This document shows, one piece after another, positions 1 through 9,023 of a DNA stretch of 64,000 nt. Source of the DNA: UBA5859 sp041940025. GTDB lineage: Bacteria; Pseudomonadota; Gammaproteobacteria; UBA5859. The position numbers and the translations under genes were made by a program. The number at the start of each line of letters is the position of its first letter. Within the stretch, counting starts at the first letter, position 1. Below the pieces are notes generated by a model. That model was not told where the DNA came from and did no database searches. It was given only the letters and a program-made list of their open reading frames with translations. The stretch spans positions 62,001-126,000 of the forward strand of contig JBGTSY010000004.1 of NCBI GenBank assembly GCA_041940025.1, read 5' to 3'.

Positions 1-989
1 AGATTGACTTCAATCGTACGACTACCCGCAGGTAAAAAAAGCGACTCATCCTTTAATAAACTGGTGATCTGCATCACTTCTGATTGGCTTTGTGCAAAAG
101 GAGGGGCCACATAATCGTTAATATCAAAATGATTCAGATTGTTTTCATCAGTCCTGATGGGTAATCGAATCTCTTCGTCCTGTTCACCGCTGTGCCATAA
201 AAACCCGACACTATCAAATAGGGTATGGCGATTCCCAACTAGATAAAAGGGTTGATTACTTTGATAGCGCACACGCATCACTACCTTTGCCGTACCTTGT
301 CTGAATAACTGACTGTTCAAGGATTGGAAAGGAGAAAACCCAATGCCGTTTTTCGACTGAAACCCTTTTGGTGTTAAAGAGTGTGCGAGATCCGCCACCG
401 GCCCTCTCAGATCTACCAACAGATTTGACACCAAAGGCATCATCACTAGGGGTGGAACCATTAACAGGAAGCGAATATGTTGCCGTACCGTAATACGCTG
501 ACCAGCTAGCACGACTAAGCCTAATAACACCACCACTGGAGCGAACCATGAGAAGTGATGGGGCGCTACAACGGTCCAGCTTAACTCCTCGGGTTGAGGC
601 AGCACAAAAAACAGGATAATGCTGACCACCACCAGATATTGAGTCACCTGGTGAGGCATCTCTCGCTGTGCGCGACGAGGCATGGCTGATAATAGCCAAA
701 GTAAATTAATATAAAGACCAAGACAAAATCCTGCAAACAGTGGATGATCTTCTATCCAGGCGTGACCGATGGATAACCCGGCAAATAACTGATATCCAGC
801 AATAGCAGACATGACACAAATGAGTGACGCCAAAATTGCTGTCGGCGCAACCAAGCCACTCCCCAGCAATCCCAATAGGCCACTTGCCATTAAAGCAAGC
901 CATAACAGTTGCTCGATCCCCATAGATAACGCCAGTTGGATTCCCACCAACATCACAAGCGTCGTCGCGGGTAATTGTCGCAAATTCAT
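1..989 (-). CDS. TgpA-type transglutaminase, N-terminal membrane part (partial)
   Basis: An open reading frame runs from an ATG at 987-989 through to the window edge with no stop, about 329 codons, so the C-terminus is missing. The product starts MNLRQLPATTLVM and has several hydrophobic membrane segments in the first ~200 residues. A soluble region rich in aromatic and charged residues follows. This matches the DUF3488 N-terminal part of bacterial transglutaminase-like TgpA proteins. The transglutaminase core would lie outside the window, so the call rests on the N-terminal layout and context. Its ATG overlaps the stop of the DUF58 gene (ATGA), and MoxR-DUF58-TgpA is a well-known operon. The catalytic triad cannot be seen here. 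The role is uncertain; TgpA is essential in Pseudomonas aeruginosa. Confidence 0.8.
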   Translation of the reverse strand, partial: MNLRQLPATTLVMLVGIQLALSMGIEQLLWLALMASGLLGLLGSGLVAPTAILASLICVMSAIAGYQLFAGLSIGHAWIEDHPLFAGFCLGLYINLLWLLSAMPRRAQREMPHQVTQYLVVVSIILFFVLPQPEELSWTVVAPHHFSWFAPVVVLLGLVVLAGQRITVRQHIRFLLMVPPLVMMPLVSNLLVDLRGPVADLAHSLTPKGFQSKNGIGFSPFQSLNSQLFRQGTAKVVMRVRYQSNQPFYLVGNRHTLFDSVGFLWHSGEQDEEIRLPIRTDENNLNHFDINDYVAPPFAQSQSEVMQITSLLKDESLFLPAGSRTIEVN

Positions 990-2293
990 CGGCGCGGAAA
1001 CTCCGTCCAACCTGGCTGCTGTGGCAATTGCCCAACGGACTCCTTTGTCTCAGGCAACATAAAAACCAGAATAGTGGCGCCCTGCGCTTGCCAATTTTCT
1101 ATGCGTTCTTGCAGCTCTTCTCGCCATCGGCCTATGACCAAACAATAGACGCCCTTTTCTGCGGGTAATTTGTCCGACACCTCAAAATGACGTGTTGGCG
1201 CAACCACTGTGAGTTGCTTATAGAATTCGATCTCATCACCATGTTGACCCCAACCCGCGCCCACCATCCAATGACCCAGACTCAGCTTTTCTGTGATAGC
1301 TTGTTGATAGATCGCCACCAGAGCTGCTAAACGCCGATCCAACACTTCTGGATTGCGTGGTCGAGGTTGCCAAGGCTCAAATCCAGCGAGGGAGAGATCA
1401 CAAATAAAATGCACCTCAGCACTCGGTGCTACCTGACTGCCGGCGTATAGTCTGGTCATCAACTCCCCACGACGAGCGCTGGCCTTATGATCAATTCGAT
1501 TTAAAGGATCGCCGACCATGAACACGCGGCTGTCGATATATTCGTGAGGTTGACGAAAAAGACCGTTGTCGAAACCGGACTGACTCTCCTTGTTATTCGC
1601 TGCCGCCAAGCGTCGCACCGAAGGAACGGGATGAGTGAAGGCAAAAGGCAATACATAGACACTGTGTTGCGCCTCTAATCGCTGCAGATTGCGCCCGAGA
1701 AACAACGGAAAATAACTTTGCACCGCAATGCCCCAAAGATGAATCACGCCTCTCCTCCTCGGCGTCCATTGACACTGCATCATAGCGGTCTCCTGGGGCA
1801 ACAGACTTGCACGATAGTGGAGTTCAGATTCCGTTGGCCAAACGACCGGCATACCTTTCATTTCTCGAAGAGAAAAGTTCTTAAGAGTGCGTGTTCCTAA
1901 GTTGGTTACGGTGACATGTGAAGTGAAGGTCTCACCTGCTGTAGCAATCAAAGATGCACGCCGCTCTATCGCCACATTGGGCGTGGCGGTACGGGACAGC
2001 AAATAGTTCACTATCAATAATACGAAGAGTAACGAAGCGCCCGAGATTGGATAATTGGTCTCATGGATATAGCTACCAAAATTGACCCATAACGCCACTA
2101 ACAACAGAGCTTTGCCGGTACGGGTTAAACCATCATAAAAAAGATAGCGAAACGGAACGGTTATCGGATCACGAAACCGCTCTTGCCAGAAAGGAACCAA
2201 TCGAAGATTGATAACCCAGTAAAACAATCGCCAATAATGTTTGTACGCGGGATCATCCAATATCCGAATAGGGCGATCCTGGAGTGTTTGCAT
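986..2293 (-). CDS. DUF58 domain-containing protein
   Basis: A 435-residue protein with two membrane segments near residues 61-75 and 84-100, then a soluble domain. The DUF58 signature lies at about residues 250-283 (HEYIDSRVF, GDPLNRIDHKASARRGELMTR), close to the family pattern of an acidic, Gly-Asp, Arg-x-Ile and Lys-x-x-Ala-Arg run. DUF58 proteins are von Willebrand factor A-like and work with MoxR AAA+ ATPases; the biochemical role is not settled. The gene lies between moxR (3-base gap) and the transglutaminase gene (4-base overlap), so the three are surely co-transcribed. The ATG at 2291-2293 is the natural start. Confidence 0.85.
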   Translation of the reverse strand: MQTLQDRPIRILDDPAYKHYWRLFYWVINLRLVPFWQERFRDPITVPFRYLFYDGLTRTGKALLLVALWVNFGSYIHETNYPISGASLLFVLLIVNYLLSRTATPNVAIERRASLIATAGETFTSHVTVTNLGTRTLKNFSLREMKGMPVVWPTESELHYRASLLPQETAMMQCQWTPRRRGVIHLWGIAVQSYFPLFLGRNLQRLEAQHSVYVLPFAFTHPVPSVRRLAAANNKESQSGFDNGLFRQPHEYIDSRVFMVGDPLNRIDHKASARRGELMTRLYAGSQVAPSAEVHFICDLSLAGFEPWQPRPRNPEVLDRRLAALVAIYQQAITEKLSLGHWMVGAGWGQHGDEIEFYKQLTVVAPTRHFEVSDKLPAEKGVYCLVIGRWREELQERIENWQAQGATILVFMLPETKESVGQLPQQPGWTEFPRR

Positions 2294-2296
2294 GTC

Positions 2297-3262
2297 TTAC
2301 CTAGGTATGGGGTGAGAGGCCAGGATAGAATTTAATACCTCCTCAACCTGATCCCGCTCCATCTCCAATCCCTGTGTCGTATGCAAACGATGCCCCCAAA
2401 CGGATTGGCATATGATTTTAATATCATCGGGCAATACCTGCATACGCTGATTGATTAGAGCATGGGCTTTGGCCGCTTGCGCCAGATGCAGTGACCCTCT
2501 CGGAGAGATCCCCCGTCGTACACGGGGATCGTCACGAGTGGCACGAGACAGCGAGACGATGTACCGAGCCAGATCCTCGTGTAAAAAGACGCGCTCAATC
2601 GCAGCCCTTAAGCATTCTATCTCTTCACGACTAAAAACAGCCGCCGGCATAGTGACTACCCGCGTACGCGTTTCAGTGAGTAGGCTGACCTCCTCTTCCT
2701 CACTGGGATAACCCAGCCGCGTGGAAACCAGAAACCTATCTAATTGTGCTTCCGGAAGGGCATGAGTACTGTCTAAATCCACCGGATTCTGGGTGGCAAT
2801 CACGGTAAACAGTTCAGACAAGGAATAATTGACCCCATCCACTGTCACTTGCCCCTCCTCCATGGCTTGCAAGAACGCAGACTGACTTCTGGTTGGGGCA
2901 CGATTAATCTCGTCGGCCAACACAAAATCGGTAAAGATGGGACCAGGGATAAAACTAAAGGTGCCTTCCTTTGGATTGTAGATATTCCCACCCAACATAT
3001 CTGCGGGCAAAATATCATTGGTAAACTGGATACGATTGAACGATAAATCCATCACGCTGGCTAATGCTTTGGCCAGTGTGGTTTTACCTACCCCAGGTAC
3101 GTCTTCAAGCAACAGGTGTCCGCTGGCAACAACCGAGACCAACAACAGATCGATGACAAAGGGATCCCCCAGCCAGACTTGTGCAATCGCAGAGCGTGCA
3201 CTTTGAATTTTCTCAAATAACAGTTCCGTGGCTTCACTATTAACAGAAAAAGAGGTGGCCAT
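2297..3262 (-). CDS. MoxR family AAA+ ATPase
   Basis: A 321-residue AAA+ ATPase. Walker A is at residues 56-61 (PGVGKT), Walker B at 114-118 (VLADE) followed by INRAP, and a sensor-like IATQNP sits near residue 157. These are typical of the MoxR class. MoxR ATPases act as chaperones that mature or remodel partner proteins, usually encoded next door; here the partners would be the DUF58 protein and TgpA. First gene of the three-gene operon; its ATG at 3260-3262 is preceded by a 221-base intergenic region that should hold the promoter. Confidence 0.9.
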   Translation of the reverse strand: MATSFSVNSEATELLFEKIQSARSAIAQVWLGDPFVIDLLLVSVVASGHLLLEDVPGVGKTTLAKALASVMDLSFNRIQFTNDILPADMLGGNIYNPKEGTFSFIPGPIFTDFVLADEINRAPTRSQSAFLQAMEEGQVTVDGVNYSLSELFTVIATQNPVDLDSTHALPEAQLDRFLVSTRLGYPSEEEEVSLLTETRTRVVTMPAAVFSREEIECLRAAIERVFLHEDLARYIVSLSRATRDDPRVRRGISPRGSLHLAQAAKAHALINQRMQVLPDDIKIICQSVWGHRLHTTQGLEMERDQVEEVLNSILASHPIPR

Positions 3263-3421
3263 TCGATTGCTTCTGGTTAATGTAAATTGTGATAGGTGCT
3301 TATTCTCTATCGACTTTTTGACGTCTTTCTAAAACTTAATCGACTTGAGTTCAGTGCTGGAATCTACTAAAGAAATCTGATGTATCTATATGTATTTATT
3401 AATAAACAACCAGAAAAAATC

Positions 3422-3462
3422 AATAAACCCACCGCCCAGATCTTCTGAACGGTGGGTTTATT
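3422..3462 (-). terminator. Rho-independent terminator of the thiolase gene
   Basis: A perfect 13-base inverted repeat (AATAAACCCACCG at 3422-3434 and its complement at 3450-3462) encloses a 15-base loop. On the minus strand the stem is followed two bases later by six T residues (3414-3419). It lies just after the thiolase stop codon at 3484 and before the moxR promoter region. Confidence 0.85.
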
Positions 3463-3483
3463 AGGACCATCGGAAAAAAACGT

Positions 3484-4659
3484 CTAGCAAACTTCAAATA
3501 AAGTTGCCACACCCATTCCGCCACCGACACACATGGTACATACCACATACTTGGCACCGCGTCGCTTACCTTCCATTAAAATGGAGCCGGTCATACGCGT
3601 ACCAGACATGCCATAGGGGTGACCGATGGAAATCGCGCCACCGTTAACATTCAACTTGTCATTGTCGATTCCCAGTTTGTCGCGACAATATACGGTCTGC
3701 ACGGCGAATGCTTCGTTCAGCTCCCACAAATCAATATCGTCTACAGTCAAACCATTGCGCTCCAACAGTTTGGGTACCGCAAACACAGGACCAATACCCA
3801 TTTCATCTGGCTCCAGACCTGCTACTGCTGTACCACGGTAAATACCCAACGGCTCAATGTTACGTTGCTCAGCCAGCTTCGAATCCATCACAACTACGGC
3901 TGCCGCGCCATCAGACAATTGAGAAGCGTTACCTGCCGTGACCGTGCCTCCCGCCACTGGAGCAAGATTCTTCAAACCTTCTAAAGTCGTTTCTGGACGC
4001 ATTCCTTCGTCACGATCCAGAGTCACTTCCTCTTCCCACTTTTCGTTGGTTTCTTTATTCTTCTTCTGCATGGTGGTGGTGAAAGGTACAATCTCCTCAG
4101 AATATTTACCTGCGTCCCATGCTGCTTTAGTGCGCATTTGACTTTGATAGCCATATTCGTCTTGCACATCACGGGGAACTTCGTAACGCTTTGCTACTAC
4201 CTCTGCGGTTTGAATCATAGGCAACATTAAGGTGCCTTTGATTTTCATCAACTCAGCATCCAAGGCGTTATTCATATTGATAGAGGTTTGCACCAAACTG
4301 ATGGACTCTACACCGCCTGCCACCATAGCCGGTACCTTGTCAGCAATCACTGAGCGTGCAGCGATGGAAACCGCTTGCAAACCGGAAGAGCAAAAGCGAC
4401 TGATGGTGCCGCCTGCTGTGGTCACTGGAAGTCCGGCACGCACCGCCGACATACGGCCAATATTATTTCCTGTCGCACCTTCTGGAAGACCACATCCCAC
4501 AACACAGTCTTCAATTTCCGCGGGATCTAAACCGGAACGCTCCACGGCATGTTTCACAGCATGTCCGGTCATTGCTGCACCATGCGTCTTATTTAATGCG
4601 CCCCGAAAGGCTTTACCAATTCCCGTACGGGCGTAAGAAACTATCACTGCATCATTCAT
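3484..4659 (-). CDS. Acetyl-CoA acetyltransferase / 3-ketoacyl-CoA thiolase
   Basis: From the ATG at 4657-4659 the protein has 391 residues, the normal thiolase length. It starts MNDAVIVSYARTGIGKAFRG, a typical thiolase N-terminus; a 17-residue upstream extension is possible but unlike the family. The nucleophile is Cys90 (SRFCSSGLQ). The catalytic His347 (GHPYGMSGTR) and Cys377 (CVGGGMG) are present, as is a NEAFAVQ motif. The enzyme condenses or cleaves acyl-CoA and acetyl-CoA in the cytoplasm. The exact chain-length preference (AtoB-, FadA- or PhaA-like) cannot be read from the sequence. An SDR oxidoreductase gene lies 175 bases upstream on the same strand, which suggests fatty-acid or related acyl-CoA metabolism. 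Confidence 0.9.
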   Translation of the reverse strand: MNDAVIVSYARTGIGKAFRGALNKTHGAAMTGHAVKHAVERSGLDPAEIEDCVVGCGLPEGATGNNIGRMSAVRAGLPVTTAGGTISRFCSSGLQAVSIAARSVIADKVPAMVAGGVESISLVQTSINMNNALDAELMKIKGTLMLPMIQTAEVVAKRYEVPRDVQDEYGYQSQMRTKAAWDAGKYSEEIVPFTTTMQKKNKETNEKWEEEVTLDRDEGMRPETTLEGLKNLAPVAGGTVTAGNASQLSDGAAAVVVMDSKLAEQRNIEPLGIYRGTAVAGLEPDEMGIGPVFAVPKLLERNGLTVDDIDLWELNEAFAVQTVYCRDKLGIDNDKLNVNGGAISIGHPYGMSGTRMTGSILMEGKRRGAKYVVCTMCVGGGMGVATLFEVC

Positions 4660-4834
4660 GAGCTTGTACCATTCATTTGTTTGATTCTTGACTTGAATAC
4701 CGTGCGCCATCTTTGGACACGGCCCCTGTTATATTCCGCAGTACCTAAGGCTTGCAATCCACTTGTGCCTGTCAGCCTTCCACCACGGCTGGCTAGTGTA
4801 ACATGTTCAATTTTGAATTCACGCCCAATCTACT

Positions 4835-5605
4835 TTAAGCGGTGGCGCCACCATCCGCAGTATAGACACCACCTGTACAATAGCTGGCTGCGTCACTGGC
4901 CAGGAATATTGCCAAACCAACCATCTCATCCGGCGTCGCAATTCTTGGGATCGGTGTGTGCTGCATGGCCATTTTTACGACCTGTTCATTTTGCCACAGA
5001 GCCTGGCTAAACTTGGTTTTCACTAAACCTGGACAGATGACATTGGCACGAATGCCACAACTGCCCCATTCTTTGGCAAACATCTTAGTTAAACTGATTA
5101 AAGCCGCCTTACTCACACTGTAAATGCCTAAAGTGGGCTCCGGGCTTATGCCCCCAATGCTGGAGATATTGATGATCGAGCCACCACCCCGTTCGCGCAT
5201 GATGGGTTGCACCGCCTTACTCAACTCAAACGGCCCTTTAACATTCACCGACATAACCTTATCAAACGCTCGTTCGTCCACCATCATGCTCGGTCCGAAT
5301 ACGGGATTGGTTGCCGCATTGTTGACCACAATGTCCACGCCACCGTAATGCTCGACAGTTTTAGCTGCCAATTCCTTGAGCTGTTCCATCTCCCCCACAT
5401 GCGCCGCCACGGCAAAGGCATCTCCCCCCTGTTGTTTGATTGTCTCCGCCACCTGGTCAACCGCTTCTTGTTTGCGGCTACTCACCACCACTTGTGCACC
5501 AAACTCAGCCAGGCCCATAGCGATAGCTTCACCGATGCCTTTGCTGGCGCCGGTGACGATAGCCACCTTGTTAGTTAAATCAAATTTTTTCATATAGTTG
5601 GACAT
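4835..5605 (-). CDS. SDR family oxidoreductase
   Basis: A 256-residue classical short-chain dehydrogenase/reductase. The cofactor-binding TGASKGIG is at residues 18-25, the NNAA structural motif at 95-98 and the catalytic Ser149-Tyr162-Lys166 set (YSVSK) is complete. A Rossmann fold NAD(P)H-dependent alcohol or ketone oxidoreductase is certain; the substrate is not. GAGGAG lies five bases before the ATG at 5603-5605, supporting that start over the internal Met5. It sits 45 bases after miaA and before the thiolase, so it may act on 3-hydroxyacyl or similar CoA intermediates. Confidence 0.88.
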   Translation of the reverse strand: MSNYMKKFDLTNKVAIVTGASKGIGEAIAMGLAEFGAQVVVSSRKQEAVDQVAETIKQQGGDAFAVAAHVGEMEQLKELAAKTVEHYGGVDIVVNNAATNPVFGPSMMVDERAFDKVMSVNVKGPFELSKAVQPIMRERGGGSIINISSIGGISPEPTLGIYSVSKAALISLTKMFAKEWGSCGIRANVICPGLVKTKFSQALWQNEQVVKMAMQHTPIPRIATPDEMVGLAIFLASDAASYCTGGVYTADGGATA

Positions 5606-5650
5606 AGTGTCTCCTCATGGTGTGCTTGATGCTGTGTGTGCCCCGCTACA

Positions 5651-6612
5651 CTAGCAATAATCCGCCAGGCAGGTTTGGCTGAGTAGTTTAATCGCTATCT
5701 GATAATGATTGTTATCCATCGCATCTATGCGCAACAGATCCGGCCAACTTCGCAACCAGGTTAGTTGTCGTTTCGCTAACTGTCGAGTGGCAATGATGCC
5801 TCTATCCACAGCCTCTTCAAGGGTGATATCTCCCGCCAGGTGTTGACACAGTTGGCGATACCCCACCNNNNNNNNNNCATGGCAGGCACACCACGATAGG
5901 CCATTGAACGATTCAGTAAACTGCTTACTTCATCAAGAAATCCATCCGCCATCATCTGTTGAAAACGTTGCTCAATGCGTTGATGTAACTTCGCCCGCTG
6001 AGGGCACATCAGCCCTATTTTCACAGGTCGAAACGGCAACTCAATTTCTCTTTGCCGTTGATGAAATTCAGTTAAGGTATAGCCAGTAGTGGCATACACC
6101 TCCAACGCCCGGCAGATACGTTGCGGATCATTTGGATGAATTCTTTCAGCAGACTCCGCATCTATCTGCGCCAATCTTCGGTGCATCACCACAGAGCCCA
6201 GTTGTGCCATTTCCTGTTCTATTTTTTGCTTCGTTTCGGCATCGGCACTGGGCATCTTTGCCAGACCAAACTCAAGGGATCGAAAATAAAGCATGGTGCC
6301 GCCCACTAACAGGGGAATTTTGCCAGCAATTTGAATGTCTTCAATCGCCTGAAATGCATCGTCACAAAAACGGCCAGCGGAATAAACATCATCAAGCGTG
6401 CAGATATCGATTAATCGATGGGGTGCCTGTGCCAGTTCAGTTTGGGTAGGTTTCGCACTACCTATGTCCATGCCTCTGTACACCATGGTGGAATCCACGC
6501 TGACAATTTCAAAAGGGTGATGTTGCACCAATTCGATGGCCAATTTGGTTTTTCCCGTTGCCGTTGGCCCCATTAGAAATAGAACGGGCGGTTTAGTAGT
6601 GCTCTCGACCAT
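5651..6612 (-). CDS. miaA: tRNA dimethylallyltransferase MiaA (interrupted by a scaffold gap)
   Basis: MiaA transfers a dimethylallyl group to adenosine 37 of tRNAs that read codons starting with U. The N-terminal part from the ATG at 6610-6612 has the P-loop GPTATGKT at residues 15-22 and the SVDSTMVYRGMDIGSAKP region. The C-terminal part is found downstream of ten N in another frame, starting VGYRQLCQHLAGDI and containing ATRQLAKRQLTWLR, a MiaA hallmark. Between the last ATG before the gap and the VGYRQ codons there are 11 bases, which is not a multiple of three. The break is therefore from a placeholder-length gap, not a proven frameshift. The ATG overlaps the mutL stop (ATGA), as in many proteobacteria. 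An upstream in-frame extension inside mutL is spurious. Confidence 0.93.
5868..5877. other. Assembly gap (10 N) inside miaA
   Basis: Ten consecutive N bases interrupt the miaA coding sequence between codons for VPAM and VGYRQ. Homologous MiaA proteins usually have only two residues between these blocks, so the true missing stretch is probably about five bases and the length of ten is a convention. Confidence 0.97.
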
Positions 6613-8366
6613 CAACTCGCAACAAATCGTGTCGCCAACCACTCCTCGGCAATGGGAACCACAAAATCTGGCCAGTTCTCCGCTGAGTACCGAGCGACAT
6701 AGTGTTGACAACTAGCTAGTAGCTGTAATTTTTCCTCGGTGGTTAATTGACATAAAGCTACATGCTCTGCCTTCAGGCAAGAAACAAACCGCTGTTTGTC
6801 GATGTGCTCTCTCTCCTCAACCAAATTTATAATCACTGATGTAATGGCACTGGGATCAAAATATCTCAACACAATTGGGATTCGACGCATCACCCACTGG
6901 GACTCACTCAATGCACCAATGGAAAAACCATAGCTCTCTAATTGCGCCACCCAAGCCGCCATTGACTGATGATGTTGGCTGGCAATGTGAAGGGTCTCGG
7001 GAATCAACAGCGGTTGTGACTCTTTCTGATCTCGATTGAACGCCTCTTGTGCTAATGCCAAACGAGCACGAGGAACATGAATCAAGTGCCAACTACTTTG
7101 ATGCTGAGTGATTAAATAGTGGTCGAAGAGTTGTGCTATCGGATCACCAAGTTGTAACTTGCCAGTGGACTTCTCTTGGCGCTCATTCGATGCCGCCAAC
7201 ACCTCATAAGCACGCAGCTGCTGTCGCACCTGATATTGACCACCCACATTGGTTGCCGAACCAAGTTTGAATTTTCGGTAGGCACCCTGTGAGAATTGGG
7301 AGGGCTGCACGGATATATTATCTCGTGCATCCTCTTTTTGTAGTCGAATCTGCGCAATCTCAGGTTGCACCCCCTGAGCTATCCCCGACACCAAGGAGCT
7401 ATAGATAAAATCATGAACCAGTCGCGGTTCGCCAAAACGCACCTCCTGCTTGGTGGGATGCACATTGACGTCAAACTCTTTACTCGGGATCTCTAGATAG
7501 AGCACATACGCAGGCTGAGTATCGACTGTAATCAGTTGCGACAACGCTTGTCGAATGCCATGCATGACGGCTCTGTCCCGTATCCACCTTCCGTTTAGAT
7601 AAAAATGCTGTCTCTGGGTATTCGGCCATCCTTCTTCCCGTACCGAAATCCAACCCGCCAAACGCAGCTCTACTCGCTCTCGAGAAAAATATTTAGAGGA
7701 ATCCATAAAAGAACCTCCCAATATTTTAGCCACTCGCCTTTGTTGTTCTGCAAAACTATGACTGGGTAGCACATCCAGGACGCTCTTACCATTATGTTTG
7801 AGTCTTACTCTGATATGGGGGATCGACAGCGCCACACGCTTGACCATTGCTTCAATGTGAGCGAATTCCGTGTTGTCAGATCTCAAGAATTTTTTACGCG
7901 CAGGATGGGCAAAAAAGAGATCTCGCACACTCACTGTTGTCCCCACTTCATGGGCAGCAGGCACCACGTCGGTGGAGTGGCCTGAAAAATCCACGTCTGT
8001 TTTCCAAGCACTACTGGAGTCTTTGCTACGACTGACAATAGACACGCGCGAAACAGATCCGATACTTGCTAACGCCTCCCCACGAAAACCGAGCGAATCA
8101 ATTTGAAATAGATCTTCTATCTGGCTGATTTTGCTAGTGGCGTGAGGGCGTGCGGCTAGTAACAAATCTGACTTTTGAATGCCAGCTCCGTTATCGCGGA
8201 CTTCAATCAATCTGCTTCCGCCTTGCTCAATGAGGATGTCTATGACACTGGAGCCTGCGTCCACTGCATTTTCCAACAGCTCTTTGACCACCGACGCAGG
8301 GCGTTCGACAACTTCACCAGCAGCAATCTGATTGGCAATAGCGGGGGGTAAAATACGGATAGCCAT
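6612..8366 (-). CDS. mutL: DNA mismatch repair protein MutL
   Basis: A 584-residue MutL. The GHKL ATPase motifs are intact: ELLENAVDAG (29-38), RDNGAGI (57-63), and SLGFRGEALASIGSVS (91-106). The C-terminal dimerisation domain is shorter and more divergent. I see no DQHAxxxE endonuclease motif; the corresponding region reads HLIHVPRARLALAQ, as in MutH-dependent MutL proteins such as that of E. coli. MutL couples MutS mismatch recognition to strand incision and UvrD unwinding. First gene of a minus-strand run mutL-miaA-SDR-thiolase and divergent from the thioesterase genes. The usual upstream neighbour amiB and downstream hfq are absent. Confidence 0.96.
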   Translation of the reverse strand: MAIRILPPAIANQIAAGEVVERPASVVKELLENAVDAGSSVIDILIEQGGSRLIEVRDNGAGIQKSDLLLAARPHATSKISQIEDLFQIDSLGFRGEALASIGSVSRVSIVSRSKDSSSAWKTDVDFSGHSTDVVPAAHEVGTTVSVRDLFFAHPARKKFLRSDNTEFAHIEAMVKRVALSIPHIRVRLKHNGKSVLDVLPSHSFAEQQRRVAKILGGSFMDSSKYFSRERVELRLAGWISVREEGWPNTQRQHFYLNGRWIRDRAVMHGIRQALSQLITVDTQPAYVLYLEIPSKEFDVNVHPTKQEVRFGEPRLVHDFIYSSLVSGIAQGVQPEIAQIRLQKEDARDNISVQPSQFSQGAYRKFKLGSATNVGGQYQVRQQLRAYEVLAASNERQEKSTGKLQLGDPIAQLFDHYLITQHQSSWHLIHVPRARLALAQEAFNRDQKESQPLLIPETLHIASQHHQSMAAWVAQLESYGFSIGALSESQWVMRRIPIVLRYFDPSAITSVIINLVEEREHIDKQRFVSCLKAEHVALCQLTTEEKLQLLASCQHYVARYSAENWPDFVVPIAEEWLATRFVAS

Positions 8367-8479
8367 GACAAATGATTATATCGAGTTAAGTGTGTGTTAG
8401 CTGCATTCGCATACAAATCCAGTCCGGTTTCTGCTGCCCCGTAAAATATGTTTGCAAGTCTCCAGATCCTCTAACAGGC

Positions 8480-8488
8480 TGGTATAAT
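8480..8488 (+). promoter_or_regulatory. Extended -10 promoter for the thioesterase pair
   Basis: The sequence TGGTATAAT matches the extended -10 consensus TGnTATAAT, with a perfect TATAAT at 8483-8488. It lies 52 bases before the first thioesterase ATG in the mutL-thioesterase divergent region. No good -35 hexamer is found at 16-18 bases, which fits an extended -10 promoter. Confidence 0.6.
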
Positions 8489-8539
8489 GCCGCTCCTTAG
8501 CGAGCATCTATCGCTAAGTCATTGTTTTTGAGGTGCGAT

Positions 8540-9019
8540 ATGTCTGATAAAAAAACTTCCGGGGCACTGCCAGGTCCGTTCGGCGATTCCCATCAGGGAT
8601 TCCAAAACTATCAATTTCAACCGGTCTATATGGAGCCCGGCCGGTCCGCGATGAAAATGCCCTACAACGAGGAGTTTATCGGAGATCCGAGTTCTGGCTC
8701 AATTCATGGCGGCATTATTACCCTGCTGATGGATACCACCGGGGGCATGTGTGTGATGAGCACTATCAAAACCATGACGCCTATCGCCACCCTCGATTTA
8801 CGCATGGACTACATGCGTCCCACCAAACCCGGCAAAGAAATCATCGCCGAATGCGAATGTTATCACCATACCCAAAGCGTGGCCTTCGTCAGAGGCTTTG
8901 CCCACGAAGGCGATATCAATGATCCGATTGCCCATATGAGCGCAGCCTTTATGCTCAATACCAAGGGCCCTACGTTCGGCGCGTCCTCTAAATTCTCCGA
9001 AGTGAAACCGGGAGAGTAA
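8540..9019 (+). CDS. PaaI family hotdog-fold thioesterase, copy 1
   Basis: A 159-residue hotdog-fold protein. The start chosen is the ATG at 8540 because GAGGTG lies four to five bases before it; a TTG-initiated extension to 8522 lacks such a site. The PaaI signature is HGG at residues 56-58 (SIHGGIITLLMD) with Asp65 as likely acid residue of the active site. Such enzymes hydrolyse acyl-CoA or aryl-CoA thioesters in the cytoplasm as homotetramers or dimers. The stop is followed after four bases by a second paralogous thioesterase gene. Confidence 0.85.
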   Translation: MSDKKTSGALPGPFGDSHQGFQNYQFQPVYMEPGRSAMKMPYNEEFIGDPSSGSIHGGIITLLMDTTGGMCVMSTIKTMTPIATLDLRMDYMRPTKPGKEIIAECECYHHTQSVAFVRGFAHEGDINDPIAHMSAAFMLNTKGPTFGASSKFSEVKPGE

Positions 9020-9023
9020 ATCC

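Noticed and set aside
256..1035. Alternative frames inside the first kilobase
   Set aside because: They are shadows of the transglutaminase frame, which is open through the window edge.
5651..5866. A separate 71-residue gene
   Set aside because: Its sequence (VGYRQLCQ, ATRQLAKRQ) is the C-terminal end of MiaA cut off by the assembly gap.
5776..6711. A 311-residue frame covering miaA with an extended N-terminus and a shifted C-terminus
   Set aside because: The N-terminal extension lies inside mutL, and the C-terminal part after the N run is in the wrong frame; real MiaA starts at 6612 and ends at 5651.
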